Below, in pieces: positions 46,121 through 56,878 of a stretch of 64,000 nucleotides of DNA. This DNA comes from Candidula unifasciata (Eukaryota > Mollusca > Gastropoda > Stylommatophora > Geomitridae). Positions within the stretch are counted from its first letter, which is position 1. Each line of letters starts with the position of its first letter. Made by a program: the position numbers and the translations under genes. The stretch is from positions 284,501-348,500 of the forward strand of contig CAJHNH020008566.1 in NCBI GenBank assembly GCA_905116865.2, in the 5' to 3' direction. A model generated the notes under the pieces. The model was not told where the DNA came from. It did not search any database and saw nothing but the letters and a program-made list of their open reading frames with translations.

Positions 46121-47050
46121 GTTCATTACAAACTGAAGGTATCAGAGAGTTTGTCCACCTTTCATTAGAGGCATTATTGAACATGAGTGGCCACAACACT
46201 TCCCAGGCTAGCTAAGAGTGTCTGTGAGAACAACAGACTAATAGAGCGGACACAAGTGTTCATGTCTGTAAAGCTGGCTTGTTGAGCGCACGTCTCTGCA
46301 AATATGAATCCTGAACCTTGTAAACAACAGGAAAGATTGTTGAACTTCTTCCATATGAGATGTCTGTGTCACCTCAGCAATTCTTGAAAGGAACCACATA
46401 ACTATCATACAAGTGTTTGAAAGAGCAGATGCTACCACAGTGCACTTTCTTCTCAAGAGGAAAAGTGTTTAGTGGCTTTGTGGTTTTTGTTGAGTGAAGA
46501 ATGAACTTATTCCCAAGATCTCATTTACAGTCAGTCAGTCAGTCAGTCAGTCAGTCAGTCAGTCAGTCAGTCAGTCAGTCAGTCACAGGACAGGGCCCAA
46601 ACAGAAGACTGCAGATGTTTAAGTAACAGGATATACAAACCTTTGGCATAGATAAAGAAAAAATCTGAGAGGGTTACAGCAGACACACCGAGGACAAGAG
46701 AAACAAAATGAAGTTCTTTGCTGTGTGACCTGCCTCAGGTTGTGGATGTGGAAACTGTTGTAGAGATTTCCACTCTCGCAGGGGACTATTTAGTTAGCAG
46801 TGACAGGGGTCTACCATCGGCACAACTCTGCAGTCCTGCAGGACAGAAAAGAGATCTCCTATTGGGTAGTAAAGATCATAAAGAAAATATCAGACAGGCA
46901 TACAGACAGGCAGAAAGACAGGCAGGCAGGTAGGTCGATAGATACTAAGGTCGGGGACAGTTTAGGAGGCAGAAAATCAAAAATAAATGCAGCAGAAACA
47001 TCTGAAACAAATGACTAAAGATAAAGATGATAATTCTGCTCCTCTGACAG
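46121..47050. other. Intron 11, 3' part
   Basis: Unique sequence apart from the (AGTC)n run and a CAGACAGGCAGGCAGG stretch at 46895-46935. It ends at the exon 12 acceptor. 43076-43499 is likewise unique, with a short CA run at 43436-43458. Confidence 0.5.
46528..46583. repeat. (AGTC)n microsatellite
   Basis: About 14 copies of AGTC. Confidence 0.97.
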
Positions 47051-47117
47051 AAAAGATTTCATCCAGTATCTAATGAAGCCAGACTGCAAGCAGGAGTACA
47101 TCACCCAGTGGCAGAAG
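47051..47117 (+). CDS. SPEF2: SPEF2 exon 12 (FIQYLMKPDCKQEYITQWQ)
   Basis: Acceptor CCTCTGACAG|AAAAGA; A completes Arg. It encodes KDFIQYLMKPDCKQEYITQW then QK, matching the SPEF2 family pattern 'F..YL.RPD.KQE.V..WQ'. Donor AGAAG|GTAGCA, phase 0. The preceding 7-kb intron holds four large arrays and a LINE fragment. Confidence 0.92.
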
Positions 47118-47122
47118 GTAGC

Positions 47123-47265
47123 ATTGATGTTTTCTTCATTCTGTGTGATGTCTGCATCCTCCTCCATTCCCTATTTGATGTGTTTATTCTTCTGATTGAT
47201 GTTTTCTTTATTCTGTGTGATGTCTGCATCCTCCTCCATTCCCTATTTGATGTGTATACTCTTCT
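47123..47265. repeat. ~75-bp duplication
   Basis: Two copies of a block containing ATTGATGTTTTCTTCATTCT and CCTCCTCCATTCCCTATTTG. It begins a few bases after the exon 12 donor. Confidence 0.88.
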
Positions 47266-47529
47266 TCATGGTCATCATCATCATCATTGTCACTGACAAT
47301 AATAACCATAATCCTTAAAGATTGTCTTTATCATTAGCAGGAACATTTGTATTTACTAATGTAGGAAAGTGACAGGAATTCATTGCTGCAATACCGTGTG
47401 AAGATTAGAGACGTGCAATAGGAGCTAGTTTCTATCTACTCAAATACTACTAGTAGAATTACTGGAGAGGCTAATGTGGCCAGCAAATACCTGACAGATG
47501 ACAGAGCCAAATATTTTAGCTGAATATGG

Positions 47530-47838
47530 AAAACACTGCAACTCTGCCATAGGCACAGCACAATTACACCGCAACTCTGCCGTAGGCACAGGACAATTAC
47601 ACTGCAACTCTGCCATAGGCACAGCACAATTACACTGCAACTCTGCCATAGGCACAGCACAATTACACTGCAACTCTGCCATAGGCACAGCACAATTACA
47701 CTGCATCTCTGCTGAAGGCACAGGACAATTACACTGCAACTCTGCCGTAGTCACAGGACAATTACACTGCAACTCTGCCATAGGCACAGCACAATTACAC
47801 TGCAACTCTGCCGTAGGCACAGGACATTTACACTGCAA
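47530..47838. repeat. 33-bp minisatellite, 9 copies
   Basis: The unit includes GCCATAGGCACAGCACAATT then ACACTGCAACTCT, in CATAGGCACAGCA and CGTAGGCACAGGA forms. Confidence 0.96.
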
Positions 47839-47939
47839 CAAAAATACTGATTAGCGGCTGACCTTTATGTAAAGTAAACTACTAGAGTAATATCTTTATC
47901 ATTACAGGTTTAGGAAGGCGCCAAAAATTTGTTCTAGGC

Positions 47940-48738
47940 TTTTGTGTTATCATCTCTGGAAGTGTTCTAGGCTTGTGTTTGTGTTATCATCTCTGGAAGT
48001 GTTCTAGGCTTTTGTTTGTGTTATCATCTCTGGAAGTGTTCTAGGCTTTTGTTTGTGTTATCATCTCTGGAAGTGTTCTAGGCTTGTGTTTGTGTTATCA
48101 TCTCTGGAAGTGTTCTAGGCTTTTGTTTGTGTTATCATCTCTGGAAGTGTTTTAGGCTTTTGTTTGTGTTATCATCTCTGGAAGTGTTCTAGGCTTTTGT
48201 TTGTGTTATCATCTCTGGAAGTGTTTTAGGCTTTTGTTTGTGTTATCATCTCTGGAAGTGTTTTAGGCTTTTGTTTGTGTTATCATCTCTGGAAGTGTTC
48301 TAGGCTTTTGTTTGTGTTATCATCTCTGGAAGTGTTTTAGGCTTTTGTTTGTGTTATCATCTCTGGAAGTGTTCTAGGCTTTTGTTTGTGTTATCATCTC
48401 TGGAAGTGTTCTAGGCTTTTGTTTGTGTTATCATCTCTGGAAGTGTTCTAGGCTTGTGTTTGTGTTATCATCTCTGGAAGTGTTCTAGGCTTGTGTTTGT
48501 GTTATCATCTCTGGAAGTGTTCTAGGCTTTTGTTTGTGTTATCATCTCTGGAAGTGTTCTAGGCTTGTGTTTGTGTTATCATCTCTGGAAGTGTTCTAGG
48601 GTTTTGTTTGTGTTATCATCTCTGGAAGTGTTTTAGGCTTTTGTTTGTGTTATCATCTCTGGAAGTGTTCTAGGCTTTTGTTTGTGTTATCATCTCTGGA
48701 AGTGTTCTAAGCTTTTGTTTGTGTTATCATCTCTGAAA
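47940..48738. repeat. 37-bp minisatellite, about 21 copies
   Basis: The unit includes GTTATCATCTCTGGAAGTGT then TCTAGGCTTTTGTTTGT. Variants are TTTAGG and TTGTGTTTG. Confidence 0.97.
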
Positions 48739-48864
48739 GTAAGGCAAAGGCAGAATGGAGGCCTCTGGGACTAGTGTTGATGTTCTTTGATTGGTTGACA
48801 TCCATAAAACAACATGGCAGCTGTTCTGTCATAAAATTTAGTAACTAACCACTGGTCAGCATCT

Positions 48865-49375
48865 GAGCACATCTATGTTGAGCACATCTGTATTGAGCAC
48901 ATCTATGTTGAGCACATCCATGTTGAGCACATCTGTATTGAGCACATCTATGTTGAGCACATCTATGTTGAGCACATCTGTATTGAGCACATCTATGTTG
49001 AGCACATCTGTGTTGAGCACATCTATGTTGAGCACATCTATGTTGAGCACATCTATGTTGAGCACATCTATGTTGAGCACATCTATGTTGAGCACATCTA
49101 TGTTGAGCACATCTGTGTTGAGCACATCTATGTTGAGCACATCTGTGTTGAGCACATCCATGTTGAGCACATCCGTGTTGAGCACATCTATGTTGAGCAC
49201 ATCTATGTTGAGCACATCTGTGTTGAGCACATCTATGTTGAGCACATCTATGTTGAGCACATCTGTGTTGAGCACATCTGTATTGAGCACATCTATGTTG
49301 AGCACATCTATGTTGAGCACATCTATGTTGAGCACATCTATGTTGAGCACATCTATGTTGAGCACATCTATGTTG
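48865..49375. repeat. 15-bp minisatellite, about 34 copies
   Basis: Unit ATCTATGTTGAGCAC, with TGTG, TGTA and CCAT variants. It keeps strict 15-bp phase, hence open frames on both strands. Confidence 0.98.
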
Positions 49376-49412
49376 AATTGTGTCAACTTGTGTTGTTTAT
49401 TTATTTACATTT

Positions 49413-49878
49413 CCTGATCTGACCAGTTCTGTCTTGTTCCCATTGTGTGTAGACATACAATGAAGCTGCAGATGATCTGACCAGTTCTGTCTTGTTCCCA
49501 TTGTGTGTAGACATACAATGAAGCTGCAGATGATCTGACCAGTTCTGTCTTGTTCCCATTGTGTGTAGACATACAATGAAGCTGCAGATGATCTGACCAG
49601 TTCTGTCTTGTTCCCATTGTGTGTAGACATACAATGAAGCTGCAGATGATCTGACCAGTTCTGTCTTGTTCCCATTGTGTGTAGACATACAGTGAAGCTG
49701 CAGATGATCTGACCAGTTCTGTCTTGTTCCCATTGTGTGTAGACATACAGTGAAGCTGCAGATGATCTGACCAGTTTTTTCTTGTTCCCATTGTGTGTAG
49801 ACATACAATGAAGCTGCAGATGATCTGACCAGTTGTTTCTTGTTCCCATTGTGTGTAGACATACAATGAAGTTCCAGA
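49413..49878. repeat. 58-bp minisatellite containing the exon 13 acceptor, about 8 copies
   Basis: The unit is GATCTGACCAGTTCTGTCTT, GTTCCCATTGTGTGTAGACA and TACAATGAAGCTGCAGAT. The second half is the 3' splice site and first bases of exon 13, so 7 upstream copies carry a full pyrimidine tract, TAG and ACATACAATGAAG. Confidence 0.98.
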
Positions 49879-50068
49879 TGATCTGAGAGATGACGAAGAG
49901 ATGAAAGCTGAGCTGCATCAGCAGGTGGATGATCTGGTTGACCGACTCTGGAGCATCTGTGATGAGAGGAAAGAGGCGGCAGAAAATGAGAGACTGATGA
50001 TCATGAAGGACGGATGGTTGGACGATCATTTAGGTATACTTACCAACCACTACCTGACTGTAATGCAG
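49859..50068 (+). CDS. SPEF2: SPEF2 exon 13 (DDLVDRLWSICDERKEAAE)
   Basis: Acceptor CCATTGTGTGTAG|ACATAC and consensus donor CAG|GTAAGT; 70 codons in phase 0 to 0. It encodes TYNEVPDDLRDDEEMKAELH, QQVDDLVDRLWSICDERKEA, AENERLMIMKDGWLDDHLGI and LTNHYLTVMQ. This is the most conserved SPEF2 central segment (LP.DLR.D...KAELH, RLW.I.D.RKEEAE). The acceptor and the first ~30 exon bases are the unit of the 58-bp tandem array immediately upstream. The array copies read GAAGCTGCAGATGATCTGAC, whereas the true exon reads GAAGTTCCAGATGATCTGAG. Confidence 0.95.
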
Positions 50069-50259
50069 GTAAGTCTCCCTCTGGTAGAATGAATGTTACA
50101 TGTGTGTTGTAAATGTTCTGCACTCTCGGGATAAATTTTAACCCTGCCAGACCTGAGACCCTGAACCTAACAACCCTCTATACCTGAGCTCCTGGGCATT
50201 AACGTGAAAAAACCAACATGATATACACAATTATTAGCTACATGCAAACAAGCGGTTAG

Positions 50260-50388
50260 AATATGTTTAAACTTGGAGATATTGTAGAAAATAACACAGT
50301 GAGACTTCTGAAAGATTACTACCGAGGGATGCAAGGGCTCATCCCAGAAACTCCTCGCCTTGACTACGAAAGAGTTCCTCTAGTCGAG
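50260..50388 (+). CDS. SPEF2: SPEF2 exon 14 (LLKDYYRGM motif)
   Basis: Acceptor AGCGGTTAG|AATATG and donor GTCGAG|GTTTGC; 43 codons, phase 0 to 0. It encodes NMFKLGDIVENNTVRLLKDY, then YRGMQGLIPETPRLDYERVP and LVE. The 'LLxDYYxGM...IP' pattern is characteristic of SPEF2. The intron upstream is short (191 bp). The acceptor is short of pyrimidines, but an alternative AG at 50287 would break phase with exon 13. Confidence 0.88.
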
Positions 50389-50671
50389 GTTTGCCATTTA
50401 TGTTTATATTTTGCATGATTTATTTTGCAAGTATTTCAGATCATATTTTGACTTTTTAATTTGTTATTTATTTCTGATAAATGTTTGTCTTATTTACTTT
50501 GCAATAAAGAAATGTGACAATAGCTTACCCTTAAACATGAATTTTTATATTAACACTGCTAGTGAGAGAAAAGAATTTAGCACAACTGGAAAACATAACC
50601 ACATATTTAAATGATTAAAATATTTAGATAAACTCTCAGGCTTTCTGAAGGTTATTGTGTTCTCACTTCAG

Positions 50672-50744
50672 CTGCCGTTTGAGAAGGCAGAGACCGGACA
50701 GAGTGATGCCTCGCTGGTCGACGAAGAGAAACTTACAGAAAGAG
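50672..50744 (+). CDS. SPEF2: SPEF2 exon 15
   Basis: Acceptor TTCTCACTTCAG|CTGCCG and donor AGAG|GTACAG. It encodes LPFEKAETGQSDASLVDEEK then LTER, phase 0 in and one base over. It continues the 'P.....LP' turn of SPEF2 after exon 14. The 30-bp array starts about 30 bp past the donor. Confidence 0.85.
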
Positions 50745-50774
50745 GTACAGTTAATCACCAATGGGTGTGAGAGA

Positions 50775-52020
50775 GTCAGTCATGTGTGAACAGTTCTACT
50801 GAGAGTCGTGTGAACAGTTCTACTCAGAGTCAGTGTTGTGTGAACAGTTCTACTGAGAGTCAGTGTTGTGTGAACAGTTCTACTGAGAGTCAGTATTGTG
50901 TGAACAGTTCTACTGAGAGTTAGTGTTGTGTGAACAGTTCTACTGAGAGTCAGTGTTGTGTGAACAGTTCTACTGAGTCAGTGTTGTGTGAACAGTTCTG
51001 CTGAGAGTCAATGTTGTGTGAACAGTTCTACTGATAGTCAGTGTTGTGTGAACAGTTCTGCTGAGAGCCAGTGTTGTGTGAACAGTTCAACTGAGAGTCA
51101 GTGTTGTGTGAGCAGTTCTACTGAGAGTTGGTGTTGTGTGAACAGTTCTACTGAGAGTTGGTGTTGTGTGAACAGTTCTACTGAGAGTTGGTGTTGTGTG
51201 AACAGTTCTACTGAGAGCCTGGGTTGTGTGAACAGTTCTGCTGAGAGCCAGTGTTGTGTGAACAGTTCTGCTGAGTGTCAGTGTTGTGTGAACAGTTCTA
51301 CTGAGAGTCAGTGTTGTGTGAACAGTTCTACTGAGAGTGGATGTTGTGTGAACAGTTCTACTGATAGTCAGTGTTGTGTGAACAGTTCTGCTGAGAGCCA
51401 GTGTTGTGTGAACAGTTCAACTGAGAGTCAGTGTTGTGTGAGCAGTTCTACTGAGAGTTGGTGTTGTGTGAACAGTTCTACTGAGAGTTGGTGTTGTGTG
51501 AACAGTTCTACTGAGAGTTGGTGTTGTGTGAACAGTTCTACTGAGAGCCTGGGTTGTGTGAACAGTTCTGCTGAGAGCCAGTGTTGTGTGAACAGTTCTG
51601 CTGAGTGTCAGTGTTGTGTGAACAGTTCTACTGAGAGTCAGTGTTGTGTGAACAGTTCTACTGAGAGTGGATGTTGTGTGAACAGTTCTACTGAGAGTCA
51701 GTGTTGTGTGAACAGTTCTACTGAGAGTGGATGTTGTGTGAACAGTTCTACTGAGAGTCAGTGTTGTGTGAACAGTTCTACTGAGAGTGGATGTTGTGTG
51801 AACAGTTCTGCTGAGAGTCAGTGTTGTGTGAACAGTTCTACTGAGAGTCTGTGTTGTGTGAACAGTTCTGCTGAGAGCAGTGTTGTGTGAACAGTTCTGC
51901 TGAGAGTCGGTGTTGTGTGAACAGTTCTGCTGAGAGTCAGTGTTGTGTGAACAGTTCTGCTGAGTTTCAGTGTTGTGTGAACAGTTCTACTGAGAGTCAG
52001 TGTTGTGTGAACAGTTTTGT
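50775..52020. repeat. 30-bp minisatellite, about 41 copies, with a 330-bp higher-order unit
   Basis: The unit includes CTGAGAGTCAGTGTTGTGTG then AACAGTTCTA. Positions 51031-51360 and 51361-51690 match in variant order (11 units). A frame is open for 300 codons (CCVNSSTESQ repeat). Intron 15. Confidence 0.98.
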
Positions 52021-52100
52021 GTTGTGATCAGAAGTACTGAATACAACATAAAATGTGACTGGAAAGCTAAATGAAGGGAATAGAAAAGACACACACATGA

Positions 52101-52516
52101 GTGTTGTTTCCTGCTTTAGTTAATAAATATCTTCCTTGATTAACTCTAACAGCAGGAAAGTGTGCATCCAAGTCTCCCAGAATTATTGTTTCCTGCTTAG
52201 GTTAATACATGTCTCCTTTGATTAACTCCAACAACAGGAGAGTGGGCATCCATGTCTCCAAGAGTTGTTGTTTCCTGCATTAGTTAATACATGTCTCCTT
52301 TGATTAACTCCAACAACAGGAGAGCGGGCATCCAAGTCTCCCAGAGTTGTTGTTTCCTGCATTAGTTAATACATGTCTCTTTTGATTAACTCCAACAACA
52401 GGAGAGCGGGCATCCAAGTCTCCCAGAATTATTGTTTCCTGCTTAGGTTAATACATGTCTCCTTTGATTAACTCCAACAACAGGAGAGCGTGCATCCAAG
52501 TCTCCCAGACAGTCTC
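52101..52516. repeat. 82-bp repeat containing the exon 16 acceptor, about 5 copies
   Basis: The unit includes TTTCCTGCTTAGGTTAATAC, CTTTGATTAACTCCAACAAC and AGGAGAGCGGGCATCCAAGT. TCCTGC anchors fall at 52109, 52191, 52273, 52355 and 52437. The last copy runs into the true exon 16. Confidence 0.96.
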
Positions 52517-52616
52517 CAAAAGAAACCAAGTCTGTTACAAGCAAGAAGAAATCCAATGAGCCTGAGGCTGAGAAAGCAGAGGAGCAAAGCACTGAAGGTC
52601 TCGGACACAGGGTTAT
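52484..52616 (+). CDS. SPEF2: SPEF2 exon 16 (Ser/Lys linker)
   Basis: Acceptor AACTCCAACAACAG|GAGAGC and donor GTTAT|GTAAGT. It encodes ERASKSPRQSPKETKSVTSK, then KKSNEPEAEKAEEQSTEGLG and HRV. A basic-to-acidic linker, ending in two bases (AT) completed by C from exon 17 to give Ile. The acceptor and the first ~30 exon bases recur about four times upstream with an 82-bp period. Confidence 0.85.
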
Positions 52617-52754
52617 GTAAGTGTACAAAAAACATGTCTTTTTATATGTATGATCGGCAAGAATGTTAACATTTATCTATCATTTATCTATAATCATGTT
52701 TGATGAGATGCGTGTTTTACTTGTCTATGTGCAACAGTGTTTCTGTGAGACATG

Positions 52755-52990
52755 TCTGGCATACCTGCCTGCATATGTGAGTGCCTGCATATGTGAGTGC
52801 CTGCATATGTGAGTGCCTGCATATGTGAGTGCCTGCATATGTGAGTGCCTGCATATGTGAGTGCCTGCATATGTGAGTGCCTGCATACATGGGTGCCTGC
52901 AACAGTGTTTTCTTTGAGACTTGTCTATGATAACATACAAACACATCTGCCTTCATACATGAGTGCCTGCATATGTAAGTGCCTGCAATA
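52755..52990. repeat. 16-bp repeat, about 8 copies plus diverged tail
   Basis: Unit GTGCCTGCATATGTGA; scattered copies continue to about 53130. Confidence 0.94.
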
Positions 52991-53179
52991 GTGCTTTCTG
53001 TAAGACGTGATTGTAGTTACATACAAACACACTTGCATTCATGCATGAGTGCCTTCATAGGGGAATGCCTTTATAGTGACTGCCTCCATATGTGAGTGCA
53101 TGCGTGCGTGAACGCCTTAATACATAAGTACCTAAAGCTCTTCTCCCTCTGTGGCACAGCATTGATTTCCTTCTGATAA

Positions 53180-55240
53180 AGTGCACATTGTTTTGTTACG
53201 GCAGGTGTTCTAGTGACATGACCTACTTTCCTGTGTGTCCTAGTGTAGAGAAGTCAAGAAAGCACACATTGTTTTGTTACGGCAGGTGTTCTAGTGACAT
53301 GACCTACTTTCCTGTGTGTCCTAGTGTAGAGAAGTCAAGAAAGCACACATTGTTTTGTTACGGCAGGTGTTCTAGTGACATGACCTACTTTCCTGTGTGT
53401 CATAGAGTAGAGAAGTCAAGAAAGCACACATTGTTTTTTTACAGCAGGTGTTCTAGTGACATGACCTACTTTCCTGTGTGTCCTAGTGTAGAGAAGACAA
53501 GAAAGCTTGTGACATGACCTACTTTCCTGTGTGTCCTAGTGTAGAGAAGACAAGAAAGCACACATTGTTTTGTTACGGCAGGTGTTCTAGTGACATGACC
53601 TACTTTCCTGTGTGTCATAGAGTAGAGAAGTCAAGAAAGCACACATTGTTTTTTTAGGGCAGGTGTTCTAGTAACATGACCTACTTTCCTGTGTGTCCTA
53701 GTGTAGAGAAGTCAAGAAAGCACACATTGTTTTGTTACGGCAGGTGTTCTAGTGACATGACCTACTTTCCTGTGTGTCCTAGTGTAGAGAAGTCAAGAAA
53801 GCACACATTGTTTTGTTACGGCAGGTGTTCTAGTAACATGACCTACTTTCCTGTGTGTCCTAGTGTAGAGAAGTCAAGAAAGCACACATTGTTTTTTTAC
53901 AGCAGGTGTTCTAGTGACATGACCTACTTTCCTGTGTGTCCTAGTGTAGAGAAGTCAAGAAAGCACACATTGTTTTGTTACGGCAGGTGTTCTAGTGACA
54001 TGACCTACTTTCCTGTGTGTCCTAGTGTAGAGAAGTCAAGAAAGCACACATTGTTTTGTTACGGCAGGTGTTCTAGTGACATGACCTACTTTCCTGTGTG
54101 TCCTAGTGTAGAGAAGTGAAGAAAGCACACATTGTTTTGTTACGGCAGGTGTTCTAGTGACATGACCTACTTTCCTGTGTGTCCTAGTGTAGAGAAGTCA
54201 AGAAAGCACACATTGTTTTGTTACGGCAGGTGTTCTAGTGACATGACCTACTTTCCTGTGTGTCATAGAGTAGAGAAGACAAGAAAGCTTGTGACATGAC
54301 CTACTTTCCTGTGTATCCTAGTGTAGAGAAGTCAAGAAAGCACACATTGTTTTTTTACAGCAGGTGTTCTAGTGACATGACCTACTTTCCTGTGTGTCCT
54401 AGTGTAGAGAAGTCAAGAAAGCACACATTGTTTTGTTACGGCAGGTGTTCTAGTGACATGACCTACTTTCCTGTGTGTCCTAGTGTAGAGAAGTCAAGAA
54501 AGCACACATTGTTTTGTTACGGCAGGTGTTCTAGTGACATGACCTACTTTCCTGTGTGTCCTAGTGTAGAGAAGTCAAGAAAGCACACATTGTTTTGTTA
54601 CGGCAGGTGTTCTAGTGACATGACCTACTTTCCTGTGTGTCCTAGTGTAGAGAAGTCAAGAAAGCACACATTGTTTTTTTACAGCAGGTGTTCTAGTGAC
54701 ATGACCTACTTTCCTGTGTGTCCTAGTGTAGAGAAGTCAAGAAAGCACACATTGTTTTGTTACGGCAGGTGTTCTAGTGACATGACCTACTTTCCTGTGT
54801 GTCCTAGTGTAGAGAAGTCAAGAAAGCACACATTGTTTTGTTACGGCAGGTGTTCTAGTGACATGACCTACTTTCCTGTGTGTCCTAGTGTAGAGAAGTC
54901 AAGAAAGCACACATTGTTTTGTTACAGCAGGTGTTCTAGTGACATGACCTACTTTCCTGTGTGTCCTAGTGTAGAGAAGTCAAGAAAGCACACATTGTTT
55001 TGTTACGGCAGGTGTTCTAGTGACATGACCTACTTTCCTGTGTATCCTAGTGTAGAGAAGACAAGAAAGCACACATTGTTTTGTTACGGCAGGTGTTCTA
55101 GTGACATGACCTACTTTCCTGTGTGTCCTAATGTAGAGAAGACAAGAAAGCACACATTGTTTTGTTACGGCAGGTGTTCTAGTGACATGACCTACTTTCC
55201 TGAGTGTCATAGTGTAGAGAAGACAAGAAAGCACACATGT
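53180..55240. repeat. 81-bp minisatellite, about 25 copies
   Basis: The unit includes TTGTTTTGTTACGGCAGGTG, TTCTAGTGACATGACCTACT and AGAGAAGTCAAGAAAGCACA. The 27-codon period gives a + frame of up to 317 codons with four Cys per unit. Two 31-bp deletion copies (53508 and 54289) break it. Intron 16. Confidence 0.98.
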
Positions 55241-55526
55241 TTTCATTAACTAGGCTACAGAATATTGCCTTTACATTTATCATAGCCTAAAACAACTACT
55301 CTAATGGTATTATTGGCTTTAACAATTTGCTGTATCATAATCTAAGACATTTACTGTTTTTGCCTTCAATAATGCTTGTCTCAGAATCATTACCGTAGAC
55401 AACCATAACAAATCTCCATCACAATTTGAAAACCACCTTATCTGTATCACATTGTAGACAGTGACCTTGAAATTGTCATAATTTAAGATATTCACTGTGA
55501 CGTAATTTTCGTCCATCCATTCCCAG

Positions 55527-55704
55527 CATTCCTCTGGTTCCTCGGCATGGTTCTGCCGAAAAAATTAGTGGCAGAGAAAGCAGGGATAAACTAAATGTCA
55601 GAAAAGGAAAAGATGAACAGGACAGCATGCTTCTGCCACTGGATCCAGACAAACGGCAAATATATAATGGTTATAATTTTGCTGTTGGTGCAATCAACGA
55701 TATT
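55527..55704 (+). CDS. SPEF2: SPEF2 exon 17 (IPLVPR motif)
   Basis: Acceptor CATTCCCAG|CATTCC and donor GATATT|GTAAGT. It encodes IPLVPRHGSAEKISGRESRD, a basic stretch, and LLPLDPDKRQIYNGYNFAVG then AINDI. 'IPLVPR', followed by 'DPDxxxIxxxYxxAVxAI', is the SPEF2 pattern of a linker leading into the next helix. It ends in phase 0. Confidence 0.9.
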
Positions 55705-56114
55705 GTAAGTACTCAAAGATTAACATTTTTTTTTTTCATATCATAATATCTTAAAGAAAAAGTTTACAGTCAAACTGTCTACTGCTGCACCTTAGACAAA
55801 CTTTGAAGTGAAATACTAAATGTGTACTGCTACACCTTAGACAAACTTTGAAGTGAAATACTAAATGTGTACTGCAGAAATGCACCACACAGGATAACAG
55901 TTTTATATCTTCAAGTAAATGATGGCACTAGGGAAGTCATCAGAAGCAAAAATGTTCCGACTGAAGTCATCCTGGTGAGAATAGAAACCAGGTTCCATCT
56001 CTGTCATATATTTTGTGTACAGTTTCGGAATGTCACTGCCTGGTTTAGAGCATAGAGAACCAATCAATAATCCATTTTTAGAGACAACATATACAAACCT
56101 GCACCAGTGGTTAA
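55705..56114. other. Intron 17, 5' part
   Basis: Contains a ~43-bp duplication (ACCTTAGACAAACTTTGAAG at 55790 and 55833) and a frame at 55867-56055 without recognisable product. 55241-55526, before exon 17, is unique and AT-rich. Confidence 0.45.
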
Positions 56115-56635
56115 ACTACCACATTATCTTTCACACCAACTGTCACATCATCTGTCACATTAACTGTCACATCATCTGTCACATTAACTGTCACATCATC
56201 TGTCACACCAGCTGTCACATCAATTGTCACATCAGCTGTCACATCAGCTGTCACATCAGCTGTCACACCAACTGTCACATCATCTGTCACAACAGCTGTC
56301 ACACCAACTGTCACATCATCTGTCACAACAGCTGTCACATCAACTGTCACATCAACTGTCACATCAGCTGTCACACCAGCTGTCACATTAGTTTTCACAT
56401 TAGTTGTCACACCAGCTGTCACATCAGCTGTCACACCAGCTGTCACATCAGCTGTCACATCAACTGTCACATCAGCTGTCTCATCAACTGTCACACCAGC
56501 TGTCACATCAGCTGTCACATCAGCTGTCACATCAACTGTCACATCAGCTGTCTCATCAACTGTCACACCAGCTGTCACATCAGCTGTTACATGAGCTGTC
56601 ACAGCACCTGTCACATCAGCTGTCACACCAGTTAG
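56115..56635. repeat. 12-bp minisatellite, left part
   Basis: Unit CTGTCACATCAG, with CACCAG, CATTAA and CATCAA variants, about 43 copies. Period of 4 codons. Confidence 0.96.
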
Positions 56636-56774
56636 TCTTTCAGTGCATGGATTCTTTGTTTATTCTCTTGCACTGTCCACCTGAGCCCAGAAAAACCTTC
56701 ACTTGTTCTGCCTTATCATAAAGTAGTTTACCAGTAAGAGGAGCAGCAGCAGCCAGTATATTAGCCCGCTCATC
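56636..56774. other. ~140-bp interruption of the 12-bp array
   Basis: Unrelated sequence between two parts of the array. No clear inverted repeats or target duplication seen; it contains GAGCAGCAGCAGCC. Confidence 0.6.
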
Positions 56775-56878
56775 AACTGTCACACCAACTGTCACATCAG
56801 CTGTCACATGAGCTGTCACATCAGCTGTCACATCGACTGTCACAGCACCTGTCACATCGACTGTCACATCAACTGTCA
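56775..56878. repeat. 12-bp minisatellite, right part, about 8 copies
   Basis: Same CTGTCACATCAG-type unit as 56115..56635. Confidence 0.95.

Noticed and set aside
43825..46215. Overlapping long frames on both strands (up to 652 codons)
   Set aside because: The 48-bp period gives open frames in several frames at once; a real gene would not be open on both strands.
53188..55249. Cys-rich 317-codon frame as a secreted or zinc-binding repeat protein
   Set aside because: No signal peptide or start, deletions shift the frame, and it is tandem DNA within intron 16.
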